Below are positions 18,426 through 27,922 of a DNA stretch of 64,000 bases, one piece after another; within the stretch, counting starts at the first letter, position 1; each line of letters begins with the position of its first letter. The stretch lies in the NCBI GenBank assembly GCA_013043165.1, contig JABDOQ010000037.1:16680-80679 (forward strand), written 5' to 3'. The position numbers and the translations under genes are program-made. Origin of the DNA: Woeseiaceae bacterium (GTDB lineage Bacteria; Pseudomonadota; Gammaproteobacteria; Steroidobacterales; Woeseiaceae). The notes under the pieces were generated by a model, which ran no database searches, had not been told where the DNA came from, and saw only the letters and a program-made list of their open reading frames with translations.

Positions 18426-19184
18426 TTATTGGATTTTCATGCCGATTCGGTTCCAATCAGGGGCATTCCAGGGGACGAAATGCATCCAGACGCGAACCGC
18501 CTCGCCAACCAGGAATTTCTCCGGAATAGCGCCGATAAAGCGGCTGTCGCGGCTGCGGTCACGGTTGTCACCCATGACGAAATAATGCCCCGCCGGCACC
18601 CGATAGGTTCCGTCACGCGTCGAAAATTGCGGATTGCTTACAAGAATATCGTGCACGCGACCATCCAGATCCTCGATGAATACGGGCGCCTCATACGTGG
18701 CATTCGGATCCTGTTTCAAGTCCACGGCCTCGCCATTAATGATCAAACGCTGCCGCTCGTAGACGATCTCGTCGCCGGGCAACCCGACGACACGCTTGAT
18801 ATAGTTGATACTCGGATCCGACGGCAGTCGGAATACGACAACGTCACCGCGCTGCGGGCTACCCGTCTCTATGATCTTAGTCTCCGTGACCGGCAGGCGT
18901 AATCCGTACGCGAATTTTTGCACAAAAATGAAATCACCTTCGAGCAAGGTCGGCATCATCGAGCCTGACGGAATTCGAAACGGTTCAAAAATAAATGACC
19001 GGATGATGAGCACAAACAGAAGTACAGGAAAGAACGAGCGCGCATACTCGACGAGTGTGCCTAATGGTCCCGGCGCCTGACGGCTGTCACTTTGCGTCGT
19101 TTTCCAGAAAACCTTATCCAGGGCGACGATTGCCCCTGAAATCAGGGTCAATGCAGTAAGGATCAGTGCGAGATTAATAATCAA
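18426..19184 (-). CDS. lepB: LepB signal peptidase I
   Basis: Membrane serine protease that removes Sec and Tat signal peptides on the periplasmic face. 252 residues with two N-terminal membrane segments. The catalytic Ser is in P-S-G-S-M-M-P-T-L-L-E-G-D, the general-base Lys is in D-P-S-I-N-Y-I-K-R-V-V-G-L-P-G-D, and the box near the C-terminus is G-D-N-R-D-R-S-R-D-S-R. It follows lepA by 9 nt, the classical lepA-lepB operon. Confidence 0.97.
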   Translation of the reverse strand: MIINLALILTALTLISGAIVALDKVFWKTTQSDSRQAPGPLGTLVEYARSFFPVLLFVLIIRSFIFEPFRIPSGSMMPTLLEGDFIFVQKFAYGLRLPVTETKIIETGSPQRGDVVVFRLPSDPSINYIKRVVGLPGDEIVYERQRLIINGEAVDLKQDPNATYEAPVFIEDLDGRVHDILVSNPQFSTRDGTYRVPAGHYFVMGDNRDRSRDSRFIGAIPEKFLVGEAVRVWMHFVPWNAPDWNRIGMKIQ

Positions 19185-19193
19185 TTTGTTTCC

Positions 19194-20984
19194 TCACTTG
19201 TCAACTCGTAGTACGGCAAGAAAAGCTTCCTGCGGAATCTCAACAGAACCCACCTGCTTCATGCGCTTCTTGCCCGCTTTTTGTTTCTCCAGGAGCTTGC
19301 GTTTCCGCGAAACATCGCCTCCATAACATTTGGCGGTTACGTTCTTGCGCAGCGCCTTGACTGTACTTCGCGCAATAACCTGGTTACCGATCGCGGCCTG
19401 GATAGCCACATCGAACATCTGTCGTGGAATCAGCTCCCTCATTTTTTCCACAAGCTCTCGACCCCGTTGTTTCACATGTTCGCGATGAACAATGGCAGAT
19501 AGTGCATCGACGCGTTCCTTGTTAATCAGTACGTCCAGGCGCACCAGCTCCGCCGGTGCAAAACGCTCAAAATGATAGTCGAACGACGCAAATCCACGGC
19601 TGACAGATTTCAGGCGATCAAAGAAATCCAGCACCACTTCGGCCAATGGCATTTCGTAATGGATCGAAACCTGCCCGCCAAGATAGCGCATTTCCTTTTG
19701 CACACCGCGTTTATCGATACAGAGCTTGATGACCGCGCCAACAAATTTCTCGGGTACCAGAATATTCGCCGTGATGATGGGCTCTCGCAATTCGGAAATC
19801 TCGTTGATCGGCGGTAGCTTCGACGGATTGTCAACGAGCAAAATATCGCCGTCCGTGTTGACCACCTCGAATATAACCGTCGGTGCCGTGGTAATCAGCT
19901 CGAGATCGTATTCGCGTTCGAGGCGCTCCTGCACGATTTCCATATGCAGCATGCCGAGGAAGCCGCAGCGGAATCCGAAACCGAGAGCTGCCGAAGTTTC
20001 TGGCTCGAAATGCAGCGCGGCATCATTCAGGCGCAACTTTTGCAACGCTTCGCGAAACGCCTCGTAGTCATCGGAACTGATCGGGAACAGGCCCGCAAAA
20101 ACGCGCGGCTGAACCTGCTTGAACCCTGGCAGCGGCTCTTCACAGGGTCTGTGCGTTGCGGTCAAGGTGTCGCCGACCGGCGCGCCGTAAATATCCTTGA
20201 TTCCCGCGATGACGTATCCGACCTCGCCGGTACCCAGTTCAGCACGATCGTTCATCTTTGGCGTATACACGCCGACCCGGTCCGCGATGTGCGACGTGCC
20301 GGTCGACATCACCGTGATTTTGCTGCCTTTTGCGAGACTGCCATTCACTACCCTGACGAGCGACACGACACCGACATAATTGTCGAACCAGGAATCTATG
20401 ATCAGTGCCTGCAGGGCGCCATCCGGGTCTCCTTGCGGGGGCGGAATGACATCCACAATCTGGTTCATCAGCTCGGCGACGCCGAATCCCGTTTTAGCGC
20501 TGACGTGCACCGCATGCTGAGCATCGATGCCTATAATATCCTCGATCTCAGCCACGACCTTATCCGGGTCTGCCGCCGGCAAATCGATCTTGTTCAGAAC
20601 CGGCAATACTTCGAGGCCCAGGTCTATGGCCGTGATGCAGTTGGCAACGCTTTGCGCCTCTACGCCCTGCGCGGCATCAACGACCAGCAGCGCACCTTCA
20701 CATGCCGCCAGCGACCGCGATACCTCGTAGGAAAAATCGACATGCCCGGGCGTATCGATAAAGTTGAGCTGGTATTTCACTCCGTCGTCCGCCGTGTAGT
20801 AAAGCGAAACGCTTTGCGCTTTGATCGTAATTCCACGCTCACGCTCGAGATCCATCGAGTCGAGCACCTGTTCGGCCATCTCACGATCAGCAAGGCCGCC
20901 GCAGACCTGGATAAACCGGTCTGCCAGCGTGGACTTGCCGTGATCGATATGGGCAATGATCGAGAAGTTGCGTATATGCTTCAT
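19194..20984 (-). CDS. lepA: LepA (EF4) translation GTPase
   Basis: Ribosome-associated GTPase affecting initiation and back-translocation. 596 residues from the ATG at 20984 ([19 protein letters not shown]); an upstream in-frame Met at 21026 gives a non-family extension. G1 A-H-I-D-H-G-K-S, G3 D-T-P-G-H-V-D-F, G4 N-K-I-D, EF-G-like domains, and the LepA-specific C-terminal domain with [15 protein letters not shown]. Length equals family norm. Confidence 0.97.
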   Translation of the reverse strand: MKHIRNFSIIAHIDHGKSTLADRFIQVCGGLADREMAEQVLDSMDLERERGITIKAQSVSLYYTADDGVKYQLNFIDTPGHVDFSYEVSRSLAACEGALLVVDAAQGVEAQSVANCITAIDLGLEVLPVLNKIDLPAADPDKVVAEIEDIIGIDAQHAVHVSAKTGFGVAELMNQIVDVIPPPQGDPDGALQALIIDSWFDNYVGVVSLVRVVNGSLAKGSKITVMSTGTSHIADRVGVYTPKMNDRAELGTGEVGYVIAGIKDIYGAPVGDTLTATHRPCEEPLPGFKQVQPRVFAGLFPISSDDYEAFREALQKLRLNDAALHFEPETSAALGFGFRCGFLGMLHMEIVQERLEREYDLELITTAPTVIFEVVNTDGDILLVDNPSKLPPINEISELREPIITANILVPEKFVGAVIKLCIDKRGVQKEMRYLGGQVSIHYEMPLAEVVLDFFDRLKSVSRGFASFDYHFERFAPAELVRLDVLINKERVDALSAIVHREHVKQRGRELVEKMRELIPRQMFDVAIQAAIGNQVIARSTVKALRKNVTAKCYGGDVSRKRKLLEKQKAGKKRMKQVGSVEIPQEAFLAVLRVDK

Positions 20985-21069
20985 GAAAGACGGGAACCAG
21001 GCGCGAGAGGTGCATCCACCAGGCAAATGCAGCCGCGAATTATACCGATTTCAGGCGTCCTGTTGCGCA

Positions 21070-21324
21070 TCATTCGCTGGCAGCGGCCGGTAGCGCTTTT
21101 ATAAGGCGGGAAACGGCGCCGCGATCGAGCGGATATTCGGAGATCAGCCGATCCTCGTACTCTACGACCGGGACGCGGACATCGTATTTAGTCTGCCAGT
21201 CCGGGCGCGAATCAATGTCGCGGACCTCGACAACGAGCGTATTACCAACCAACCCCAGCAGCTCTTCGACAAGCAGATCGCACAGGTGGCAACCCTGGCG
21301 GCTGTAGACCTGCAGAGCCGGCAC
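21070..21324 (-). CDS. Glutaredoxin-like protein (DUF836 family)
   Basis: 84-residue thioredoxin-fold protein with a redox-type C-H-L-C motif (residues 12-15, in S-R-Q-G-C-H-L-C-D-L), the cis-Pro in V-R-V-P-V-V-E-Y, and a short C-terminal helix. It starts at the base next to the rseC stop, so the two are probably cotranscribed. The family is widespread next to lepA in gammaproteobacteria. Substrate unknown. Confidence 0.85.
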   Translation of the reverse strand: MPALQVYSRQGCHLCDLLVEELLGLVGNTLVVEVRDIDSRPDWQTKYDVRVPVVEYEDRLISEYPLDRGAVSRLIKALPAAASE

Positions 21325-21807
21325 TCAGGGGCCGCCCGGAATATGTTCGGACGATCTTGCTGCAACCGTCAGCCTCTCGACGACAGTCGGCGTGAACTGT
21401 CGAAGGCAGCCGTCCTGCTTCAGGCGCAGACGAGCAACTATGAGGCCCGCCAGGATACCGCCAAGGGCGGCCATCGCGGCATTTAGCTCACCGATGCCCG
21501 CAATATAGGCGAACCCGGCGCCCAGAATTGCGCCGGCAAGGGGCAGGCCATACACAATCATCGAAGCCTGCAGCAGGTTGCTGGGTGCCAGTTCTATGCG
21601 CACTTCGTCGCCCTCGCGCACCGTGAGGCCAGTGGCAACCAGGGCATCGACACGCCGACTGCCGGAAGTCCGACCCAGCAAGCCGGCACCACAGCCCTTG
21701 CCTTCGGCGCACCTGGCGCAGCTGACAGACGCATCGACCTCGACCAGCGCATAGGGCGCAGGTTCAAAATCCCTGACAGCAATGACTCGGCCACGCGGAT
21801 TATCCAT
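21325..21807 (-). CDS. rseC: RseC/MucC-family membrane protein
   Basis: 160 residues. The cytoplasmic N-terminal part has four cysteines in C-A-R-C and G-C-G-A-G, a likely Fe-S or metal cluster; two membrane helices follow (about 85-130). RseC is a member of the sigma-E operon and of the SoxR-reducing Rsx system in E. coli. Here it closes the rpoE-rseA-rseB-rseC run, 56 bp after rseB. No degP/mucD follows, unlike in Pseudomonas. Confidence 0.9.
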   Translation of the reverse strand: MDNPRGRVIAVRDFEPAPYALVEVDASVSCARCAEGKGCGAGLLGRTSGSRRVDALVATGLTVREGDEVRIELAPSNLLQASMIVYGLPLAGAILGAGFAYIAGIGELNAAMAALGGILAGLIVARLRLKQDGCLRQFTPTVVERLTVAARSSEHIPGGP

Positions 21808-21863
21808 GCATAAAGTTTAGCGCAGAATAGCCGCGCACCGCGGGCCCTGCCGACGAAAGCGCC

Positions 21864-22835
21864 TCAACGGGGGCGCATGGACGTTGCGATTTGCTCAACG
21901 GTGATCGCAGGAACCTCGCCCACGGCCGTCACGTGGTGATCGCCGACAATAGCGCTGAAGGAATTGGACCCGCTGACGCTCGACGGACCCTGTGCGCTGC
22001 CCTCGCCCAATTGCGCAATAAAAACCGACACATTCGCCAGACCATCGCTGTAAAGAATGTGAGTCACGAACGCCTCGCCGCCCGGCATTTTCTCTTCATG
22101 CGTCGCAATCACCTTGAATCCACGCGGCATGTCTTCACACACCCAGTCGGAATCAACGGAACGCGTAACGTGGTGCGCCGACTGGTTGAACCAGCGATAG
22201 TTCTCGGTACTGTAGGACGACGCCAGCGAGCTCGCCTGGATTTCCTTATTGAGACTTATTTCGGCGAACATGACCTGCTCGATAGCAGCGCCGTCCTTAC
22301 CGATTAATTCCGTTTGCAGCGGAAAGCCTGTCTCCGTATCCAGCCATATTCGGTAGCCATAACGATAGCTATCGTGGGGCCGAATCGCCAACAGCTTGGT
22401 TTGCCGGCCCGCTACACGTTCTTCGCGAACAATTGACACGTCATACTCGTTGCCGAAACGAATTTGGCTGCTCGGTAAGGTGGAGAACAGCGTCGACTGG
22501 TCGTCCCACTGTTCAACGAGCACAGACTTTCGGTCCGGCAGGATGCAGTGCACTTCGTTGCCGTTACGGATGATCTCAAGACCACTGCCTTCCTGAGAGA
22601 CGACCTTCTCGCGAATAACGCCGTCGGCGACCTGGTGGACCACCTTCAGGGCCTCGGCTTCGCTGCCGCGGATGCGAATAACAGTCCCCTCGTAGCTGGT
22701 CGACTGCACTGCAGCACCCATTCGATGCAGCCACTCTCTCGGTTCATCGGAGTCTGCGAACGCCGGACCGACCAGCAACAGCGAACCGCATATCAGCACA
22801 AACTGAGACAGTGACTGTCGCTGCAGGAACGGCAT
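21864..22835 (-). CDS. rseB: RseB/MucB periplasmic regulator of sigma-E
   Basis: 323 residues with a signal peptide (cleavage near A-F-A-D-S, about residue 28), a LolA-like N-terminal domain (W-L-H-R-M-G onward) and the smaller C-terminal domain (R-G-F-K-V-I onward). RseB binds mislocalised lipoproteins and LPS and shields RseA from DegS cleavage. Start and rseA stop overlap by one base, so expression is coupled. Confidence 0.93.
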   Translation of the reverse strand: MPFLQRQSLSQFVLICGSLLLVGPAFADSDEPREWLHRMGAAVQSTSYEGTVIRIRGSEAEALKVVHQVADGVIREKVVSQEGSGLEIIRNGNEVHCILPDRKSVLVEQWDDQSTLFSTLPSSQIRFGNEYDVSIVREERVAGRQTKLLAIRPHDSYRYGYRIWLDTETGFPLQTELIGKDGAAIEQVMFAEISLNKEIQASSLASSYSTENYRWFNQSAHHVTRSVDSDWVCEDMPRGFKVIATHEEKMPGGEAFVTHILYSDGLANVSVFIAQLGEGSAQGPSSVSGSNSFSAIVGDHHVTAVGEVPAITVEQIATSMRPR

Positions 22836-23434
22836 CAGCGTTGGACCGGCTTACCGTCGGCTTCGACTGCAGGCGAACTATCTTCATCCTCGGCCGATTG
22901 TTCAATCGCGTCTTCGCTCAATCGCAAAGTGACGAAACGTGAGTTAATGCCATTTGCACCGTTTTCGGTGGCCGTGGCACCGTGGCTCAGGTAGTACTGG
23001 CGAAGCTGGTCATCCATCGGCCTCGGCACCGTGTAGCCGCTATCGATTTCGACGACGGCCTGATTCGCCATGGCCGGATCGGTTTCATCGACACTCATCG
23101 TTTGTTGCAGTCCGAAAATCGCGACCAGCGCAACCGTCGCCGCGATCGCTGCACCGGCAAGAGGTCGGATCGATTTGGTCGATGGTGTCCCGGCAATCTC
23201 GACCGTTTCTGTGAATGGCTTGTCATCAATGGCGGCAGCAACGCGCTCATGGATACGATCAACACCGGGTACCGAGATTTCGTCGCGGAGGGCTCTGCCG
23301 ATCGCCAGGTACTCGGCGACCTTGTGCCTGAGTTCCGCGTCCTGACCCATACGCCGCAGCAGCAGGTCGGCCTCGTTGTCCGGCAGTTCTCCGTCTACAA
23401 ATGCAGAAATCTGCATTCTTATTGCGTCATTCAT
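22835..23434 (-). CDS. rseA: RseA/MucA anti-sigma-E factor
   Basis: 199 residues. The N-terminal anti-sigma domain has I-S-A-F-V-D-G-E-L-P-D-N-E; a single membrane helix lies at about 93-112 (A-A-I-A-A-T-V-A-L-V-A-I-F), with a periplasmic tail ending in an acidic stretch. The tail contains Y-Y-L-S-H-G, similar to the MucA segment bound by MucB. It lies 30 bp after rpoE. RseP encoded at 57171 is the expected intramembrane protease; DegS is not in the window. Confidence 0.92.
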   Translation of the reverse strand: MNDAIRMQISAFVDGELPDNEADLLLRRMGQDAELRHKVAEYLAIGRALRDEISVPGVDRIHERVAAAIDDKPFTETVEIAGTPSTKSIRPLAGAAIAATVALVAIFGLQQTMSVDETDPAMANQAVVEIDSGYTVPRPMDDQLRQYYLSHGATATENGANGINSRFVTLRLSEDAIEQSAEDEDSSPAVEADGKPVQR

Positions 23435-23464
23435 ACTCCACCCGCCCGGGCCTTTCGGCCTTCT

Positions 23465-24040
23465 TTATGGCGTGAGCGATCCGACTTTCTTGCTGATCGC
23501 ATCACGTGCCCTGAAAATTCTCGACCGTACAGTGCCAACCGGACACTCCATGGTCTGTGCAATTTCTTCGTAACTCATGCCTTCCAGCTCTCTCAAAATG
23601 ATCGCTGTGCGCAAATCCTCGGGTAACGCCGCAATGGCGCGCTCAACCGTTTCCTTCAGTTCGTTGCTGAGCGTAACCGCCTCGGGCGTGTCCGTCTCCT
23701 TAAGTTTTGCGTGCAGGTCGTATTGGTCCGGGTCCTGCAAATCAAGTTCAACGTTCATTGGCCGTCGCCGCTGTGCCGCGAGGTGATTTTTTGCCGTGTT
23801 GACCGCGATGCGGTACATCCATGTATAAAAGGCACTGTCACCGCGAAATCGGGGCAGCGCCCGATAAGCCTTGATGAACGCCTCCTGGGTAATGTCCTGC
23901 GCCAATTCCGGATCTCGCACATATCGCATGACCAAGTTGACTATCTTGTGCTGATATTTCAGCACCAATAAATCAAACGCGCCCTTGTCGCCTCTTTGGA
24001 CCCGCTTGACGAGCTTTTTGTCTGACGACTGGTTGGACAT
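23465..24040 (-). CDS. rpoE: RpoE/AlgU envelope-stress sigma factor
   Basis: 191-residue ECF sigma factor: region 2 with D-I-T-Q-E-A-F-I-K-A-Y-R-A and region 4 with S-Y-E-E-I-A-Q-T-M-E-C-P-V-G-T-V-R-S-R. Directs transcription of outer-membrane assembly genes (in E. coli including bamA, skp and lpx). Its ATG is immediately preceded by the TGA of a 30-codon ORF (24041-24133). I could not find a convincing sigma-E-type GGAACTT promoter in the short upstream region. Confidence 0.97.
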   Translation of the reverse strand: MSNQSSDKKLVKRVQRGDKGAFDLLVLKYQHKIVNLVMRYVRDPELAQDITQEAFIKAYRALPRFRGDSAFYTWMYRIAVNTAKNHLAAQRRRPMNVELDLQDPDQYDLHAKLKETDTPEAVTLSNELKETVERAIAALPEDLRTAIILRELEGMSYEEIAQTMECPVGTVRSRIFRARDAISKKVGSLTP

Positions 24041-24133
24041 TCAGGCGCGCCCGCCAAAATGCCCGCGCAGCCGGTCGACTTCGGGATAGACCGGCCGCAG
24101 TTCAATTAGTTCTCGGATATCTGCCTTATTCAT
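24041..24133 (-). CDS. Candidate leader peptide (30 residues) abutting rpoE
   Basis: ATG at 24133 (M-N-K-A-D-I-R-E-L-I-E-L-R-P), stop TGA at 24043-24041 directly followed by the rpoE ATG with no spacer. The frame covers almost half of the ygfX-rpoE gap. In E. coli a short ORF, rseD, occupies the same position and is translationally coupled to rpoE; no sequence likeness to it is claimed. The start lacks a strong Shine-Dalgarno, and the rpoE start itself also has only a weak G-rich one, consistent with coupling. Confidence 0.45.
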   Translation of the reverse strand: MNKADIRELIELRPVYPEVDRLRGHFGGRA

Positions 24134-24230
24134 CTTGGTTCTGTGACACCGTTCCCGATACGGTCGGCAGATCGCACCTCATGCCTCACTAGTCTGGTGT
24201 TTTCCTGGTGCTGTTGCCATGTTAGCAGCT

Positions 24231-24671
24231 TCACGGGGTCCCTCCAATGTGCCGCCAGATCACCTGCAAACGGCGCCAGTCGTTGCTCTCCCGGCAGCGG
24301 CCGCGAACCAACTCGGCGAACTGGCGCCCCTCGTTCGTTTCGAAGAGTATCCAGCCAACGTGTCGCAGCACGGCGCTGCCTGGCAGCAGTCGGGCCGGCT
24401 GCCAGACGCCATCGGGATCGAGCAGCACAATGTCACCGTCGACGGCGATGCGCAGGCCACGGCAATAGGAAAATCCCCGGCCCGCTACAACGAGTTCCCG
24501 GGCGCAAACGAAGAGCCAGCCGGCGGAAGCCGCGATCAATACGGCCGCGGGCAGCGGCAGGGTGAGAATCACCGCGACGCCGAGCAAGGCAAAAACCGCG
24601 CCCGAAGCAAGCACCAGTCGGCGAAGCGGCGTGTCAGGACGGAGTTCGGCTGAGTATCTGCTTGATGACAT
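24231..24671 (-). CDS. ygfX: YgfX/CptA-family membrane protein
   Basis: 146 residues: hydrophilic start, two hydrophobic segments (about 18-55) and a soluble C-terminal part with V-L-L-D-P-D-G-V-W-Q-P and ending I-W-R-H-I-G-G-T-P. Matches the YgfX family, which is always found with sdhE (ygfY). It was once proposed as the toxin of a toxin-antitoxin pair with sdhE; that view is disputed. It overlaps sdhE by 38 bp. Exact role unknown. Confidence 0.8.
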   Translation of the reverse strand: MSSSRYSAELRPDTPLRRLVLASGAVFALLGVAVILTLPLPAAVLIAASAGWLFVCARELVVAGRGFSYCRGLRIAVDGDIVLLDPDGVWQPARLLPGSAVLRHVGWILFETNEGRQFAELVRGRCRESNDWRRLQVIWRHIGGTP

Positions 24672-24876
24672 TCGCGATCGGCTCCGCTGCTGGTATCTGG
24701 CGTTGCAACAGGTAACCGTTCAGTTCGGGGTCCGCAAGCGCCAAAACGGCCTGAAATGCGGTTTTTTCGTCCTCACCCGCCAGCGGATAGCGTTCCTCGA
24801 GGTACCTGAGCAGGAGTTCGTCGAGTTCACGCATTCCGCGGCGGCATTGCCATCTGAGTCTGGATTCTTCGCTCAT
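24634..24876 (-). CDS. sdhE: SdhE FAD assembly factor
   Basis: 80 residues from the ATG at 24876 (M-S-E-E-S-R-L-R-W-Q-C). The family motif R-R-G-M-R-E-L-D binds SdhA and promotes covalent FAD attachment (homologue of eukaryotic SDHAF2). An upstream Met at 24927 would read through palindromic repeat sequence and is rejected. It follows sdhB in the sdh operon, across a repeat pair, which fits its function. Confidence 0.94.
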   Translation of the reverse strand: MSEESRLRWQCRRGMRELDELLLRYLEERYPLAGEDEKTAFQAVLALADPELNGYLLQRQIPAAEPIANVIKQILSRTPS

Positions 24877-24890
24877 TGGCCCGAGTCTCT

Positions 24891-24957
24891 CAGGAGCGCG
24901 CCACAGCGCGCGACAATGACGATGCATGAATAGCGCGCCGGGGCGCGCTCCTACATC
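24891..24957. repeat. REP-type palindrome pair (BIME-like) between sdhB and sdhE
   Basis: Two copies of a GC-rich palindromic unit in inverted orientation: AGGAGCGCGCC...GCGCGC on the plus strand from 24891, and TGTAGGAGCGCGCCCCGG on the minus strand ending near 24929. Each can fold alone, and the two can pair with each other. A related unit lies at 29343. The pair occupies the whole gap between the sdhB stop and the sdhE start, and would be transcribed within the operon. Confidence 0.75.
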
Positions 24958-25746
24958 CTAATATTTTCGCTCCGCGAGCATCTTCTTGGTTTCGGCGATG
25001 GCTTTTGCGGGATTGAGGTCTTTGGGACAGGTCTGCGTACAGTTCATGATGGTGTGGCAGCGGTACAGGCGGAACGGATCCTCGAGTTCATCGAGCCGTT
25101 CGCCCGTGGCATCATCGCGGCTGTCGACGAGCCATCGGTACGCCGCGAGCAAGGCGGCGGGGCCCAGGTAGCGATCGCTATTCCACCAGTAGCTCGGACA
25201 ACTCGTCGAGCAGCACGCACACAGGATACAGGCCGCCGGCTCATCAATAAGCTCCTGGTCTTCTTTGCTCTGCAAACGTTCCTGGTCCGGAGGCGGCGGC
25301 GTTCGGGATTGCAGCCACGGCTTGATCGATGCGTATTGTGCGTAGAAGTTTGTGAGATCGCCGACGAGGTCTTTGACGACCGGCAGGTGCGGCAGTGGAT
25401 ATATCTTGACGTCGCCCTTCACGCTTTCGATTGAACGCGTGCAGGCCAGCGTGTTTCCACCATCTATGTTCATCGCGCAGGAACCACAGATGCCCTCCCT
25501 GCAGGAACGACGAAAGGTCAGCGTTGGGTCGATCTCGTTCTTGATCTTGATGAGCGCATCAAGAACCATCGGCCCGCAGCTGTCGAGATCCACTTCGTAG
25601 GTATCCAGGCGCGGGTTGTCGCCAGTTCCCGGGTCGTAACGATAGACGGCGAAACGACGAACATTGGCGGCACCGTTCGCGGCCCCAAAATGTTTGCCCT
25701 TCTTGATGCGGGAGTTCCGGGGGAGTCTGAATTCAGCCACAGTCAA
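24958..25746 (-). CDS. sdhB: Succinate dehydrogenase iron-sulfur subunit
   Basis: 262 residues. The N-terminal ferredoxin domain has the [2Fe-2S] motif C-R-E-G-I-C-G-S-C plus a later Cys; the C-terminal domain has [12 protein letters not shown] and [12 protein letters not shown] for the [4Fe-4S] and [3Fe-4S] clusters. It carries electrons from the SdhA flavin to ubiquinone. About 24 residues longer than E. coli SdhB, mostly at the N-terminus and in the linker around [10 protein letters not shown]. Confidence 0.97.
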   Translation of the reverse strand: MTVAEFRLPRNSRIKKGKHFGAANGAANVRRFAVYRYDPGTGDNPRLDTYEVDLDSCGPMVLDALIKIKNEIDPTLTFRRSCREGICGSCAMNIDGGNTLACTRSIESVKGDVKIYPLPHLPVVKDLVGDLTNFYAQYASIKPWLQSRTPPPPDQERLQSKEDQELIDEPAACILCACCSTSCPSYWWNSDRYLGPAALLAAYRWLVDSRDDATGERLDELEDPFRLYRCHTIMNCTQTCPKDLNPAKAIAETKKMLAERKY

Positions 25747-25760
25747 TCGTCCATGCGAGA

Positions 25761-27545
25761 TTAATAGACACGTGCTTTTGGTTCGACATAGTCGACCTCG
25801 TCAGTCAGGGTCTTTTCATGTACCGGCCGATAGTCAAAGCTGACCTTGCCACGCTCGTCGACCCAGACCAACGTATGTTTCATCCAGTTTTCGTCGTCAC
25901 GATCCGGATAGTCTTCGCGTGCATGAGCTCCGCGACTTTCCAACCTGTTCGCCGCCGACTCAATGGTCGCCGTTGCATTAAGCAACAGGTTTTCGAGCTC
26001 CATGGTTTCGACGAGATCCGTATTCCAGACCAGGGAGCGGTCCGTCACCGCAACATCGTCAAAACTCGAAAATGTTTTGCGCAACAGATCAACACCGTCA
26101 TCCAGCACCTCACCGGTTCGGAATACGGCGGCGTGGCCCTGCATGACCTTTTGCATTTCCAGCCGGATTTCGGAAGTCGACCGGGCGCCGTTTGCGTTAC
26201 GCAGCTTATCGATGCGTGCAACGCTGTTTTGACCTGCATCGGCAGCAAACGGCTTGTGACGTAAGCCCGGCGTCATTTCATCGGCACAGAAACGAGCGGC
26301 GGCACGTCCAAAAACAACCAGGTCGAGAAGGGAATTGGAGCCGAGACGATTCGCACCATGAACGGATACACAGGCCGCCTCGCCAACAGCCATCAGCCCC
26401 TCGACAATCGACTCAGGATCACCGTCTTTCAATGTCGTGACCTGGCCATTGAAGTTGGCAGGTATGCCGCCCATGTTGTAGTGCACGGTCGGCAGGACAG
26501 GAATGGGTTGCCTGGTTACGTCAACGCCCGCGAAAATGCGCGCCGATTCGGCAATACCGGGCAAACGTTCTTCGATGACCTCTGGCCCGAGGTGCTCGAG
26601 ATGCAGATGGATATGATCCTTTTCCGCACCAACGCCGCGCCCCTCCCTGATTTCTATGGTCATCGAGCGGCTGACGACGTCGCGGGATGCAAGGTCCTTG
26701 GCGTTCGGCGCGTAGCGTTCCATAAAGCGCTCGCCGTCCGAGTTGGTGAGGTAACCGCCCTCGCCTCGCACACCCTCGGTGATCAGGCAGCCCGCCCCGT
26801 AAATGCCTGTGGGATGGAACTGAACAAATTCCATATCCTGCACCGGCAGACCGGCTCGCAGCACCATGGCATTGCCGTCGCCTGTACAGGTGTGGGCGGA
26901 AGTGCAGGAAAAATACGAACGACCGTAGCCGCCAGTTGCAAGAATGACCTGGTGCGAACGGAAGCGATGCAGACGGCCTGTGGCGAGGTCGATCGCAACC
27001 ACGCCGCGGCAGACTCCGTCCTCCATGATCAGGTCGACGGCGAAGTACTCAATATAAAACTCGGCATCGTGCTTGAGTGACTGCTGGTAGAGCGTGTGCA
27101 GCATGGCGTGACCTGTCCGGTCCGCTGCGGCGCAGGTGCGTTGCGCCGTTCCCTCGCCAAAACGCGTCGTCATACCGCCGAAGGGACGCTGGTAGATTTT
27201 GCCATCCTCGGTTCGGGAGAACGGTACACCGTAGTGTTCCAGTTCGATGACTGCATTCGGGGCTTCCTTGCACATGTATTCAATGGCGTCCTGGTCACCA
27301 AGCCAGTCCGACCCCTTGACCGTGTCATACATGTGCCAACGCCAGTCGTCCTCGCCCATGTTGCCGAGCGCGGCACTGATGCCGCCTTGTGCCGCGACCG
27401 TATGGCTGCGTGTCGGGAAGACTTTGCTTATACAGGCCGTAGTAAAGCCGCCTTCCGCCAGCCCGAACGTCGCGCGCAGCCCGGCACCGCCGGCGCCGAT
27501 CACGACAACGTCATAAGTGTGATCTATAAACTCGTAGTCGCTCAT
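25761..27545 (-). CDS. sdhA: Succinate dehydrogenase flavoprotein subunit
   Basis: 594 residues. FAD-binding [12 protein letters not shown] near the N-terminus, then [10 protein letters not shown] with the His that carries covalent FAD. Catalytic H-P-T-G and R-G-E-G-G-Y segments, and C-terminal Y-R-P-V-H. Oxidises succinate to fumarate in the TCA cycle and complex II. ATG overlaps the sdhD stop by 4 bp; sdhB follows after 14 bp. Confidence 0.98.
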   Translation of the reverse strand: MSDYEFIDHTYDVVVIGAGGAGLRATFGLAEGGFTTACISKVFPTRSHTVAAQGGISAALGNMGEDDWRWHMYDTVKGSDWLGDQDAIEYMCKEAPNAVIELEHYGVPFSRTEDGKIYQRPFGGMTTRFGEGTAQRTCAAADRTGHAMLHTLYQQSLKHDAEFYIEYFAVDLIMEDGVCRGVVAIDLATGRLHRFRSHQVILATGGYGRSYFSCTSAHTCTGDGNAMVLRAGLPVQDMEFVQFHPTGIYGAGCLITEGVRGEGGYLTNSDGERFMERYAPNAKDLASRDVVSRSMTIEIREGRGVGAEKDHIHLHLEHLGPEVIEERLPGIAESARIFAGVDVTRQPIPVLPTVHYNMGGIPANFNGQVTTLKDGDPESIVEGLMAVGEAACVSVHGANRLGSNSLLDLVVFGRAAARFCADEMTPGLRHKPFAADAGQNSVARIDKLRNANGARSTSEIRLEMQKVMQGHAAVFRTGEVLDDGVDLLRKTFSSFDDVAVTDRSLVWNTDLVETMELENLLLNATATIESAANRLESRGAHAREDYPDRDDENWMKHTLVWVDERGKVSFDYRPVHEKTLTDEVDYVEPKARVY

Positions 27546-27922
27546 GCGTTGAGTCCGATTTTCAGTACGGCAAATACCGCCACCGCGACGAGGGCAACAT
27601 GCGTGAAGCGGGAAAACAGCAGCGTGGCCAATTTGAGACCCGGCGAATGGACGTAATCTTCGATCACAACCTGGATTCCCAGGTAGGAGTGATATGCCAG
27701 GGTGATCGAAAGCAACAGCAACAGGATGCTGTTGATCGGGCGGCCAATAGTCGCGACGGCCTCGGCGTGGCTAAAGCCGGTCATGGTCGCCAGCACAAAC
27801 GCGAACCAGATGCCGAGAAATACCAAGGCGATGGCTGAGACACGCTGCCCCCACCAGTGCGAGGTGCCGTCTTTCGCCGTACCGCTGCCCAGTACCCGAC
27901 CGAGTGGAGACCGCAAACTCAT
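27542..27922 (-). CDS. sdhD: Succinate dehydrogenase membrane anchor SdhD
   Basis: 126 residues from the ATG at 27922, which overlaps the sdhC TGA by 4 bp; a longer frame to 28078 would overlap sdhC by 160 bp. Three membrane helices; [11 protein letters not shown] near residue 23 contains the region that lines the quinone site, and the second helix has A-Y-H-S-Y-L-G-I with the likely haem-ligand His. Confidence 0.93.
   Translation of the reverse strand: MSLRSPLGRVLGSGTAKDGTSHWWGQRVSAIALVFLGIWFAFVLATMTGFSHAEAVATIGRPINSILLLLLSITLAYHSYLGIQVVIEDYVHSPGLKLATLLFSRFTHVALVAVAVFAVLKIGLNA

Noticed and set aside
19944..21104. 386-codon plus-strand open frame
   Set aside because: Antisense to lepA, a fully conserved 596-residue protein; a long shadow frame caused by high GC content.
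24100..24230. GGGAAC upstream of rpoE as a sigma-E -35 box
   Set aside because: No matching TCTRA-type -10 at the required 16-17 bp; the segment also overlaps the candidate leader ORF start.
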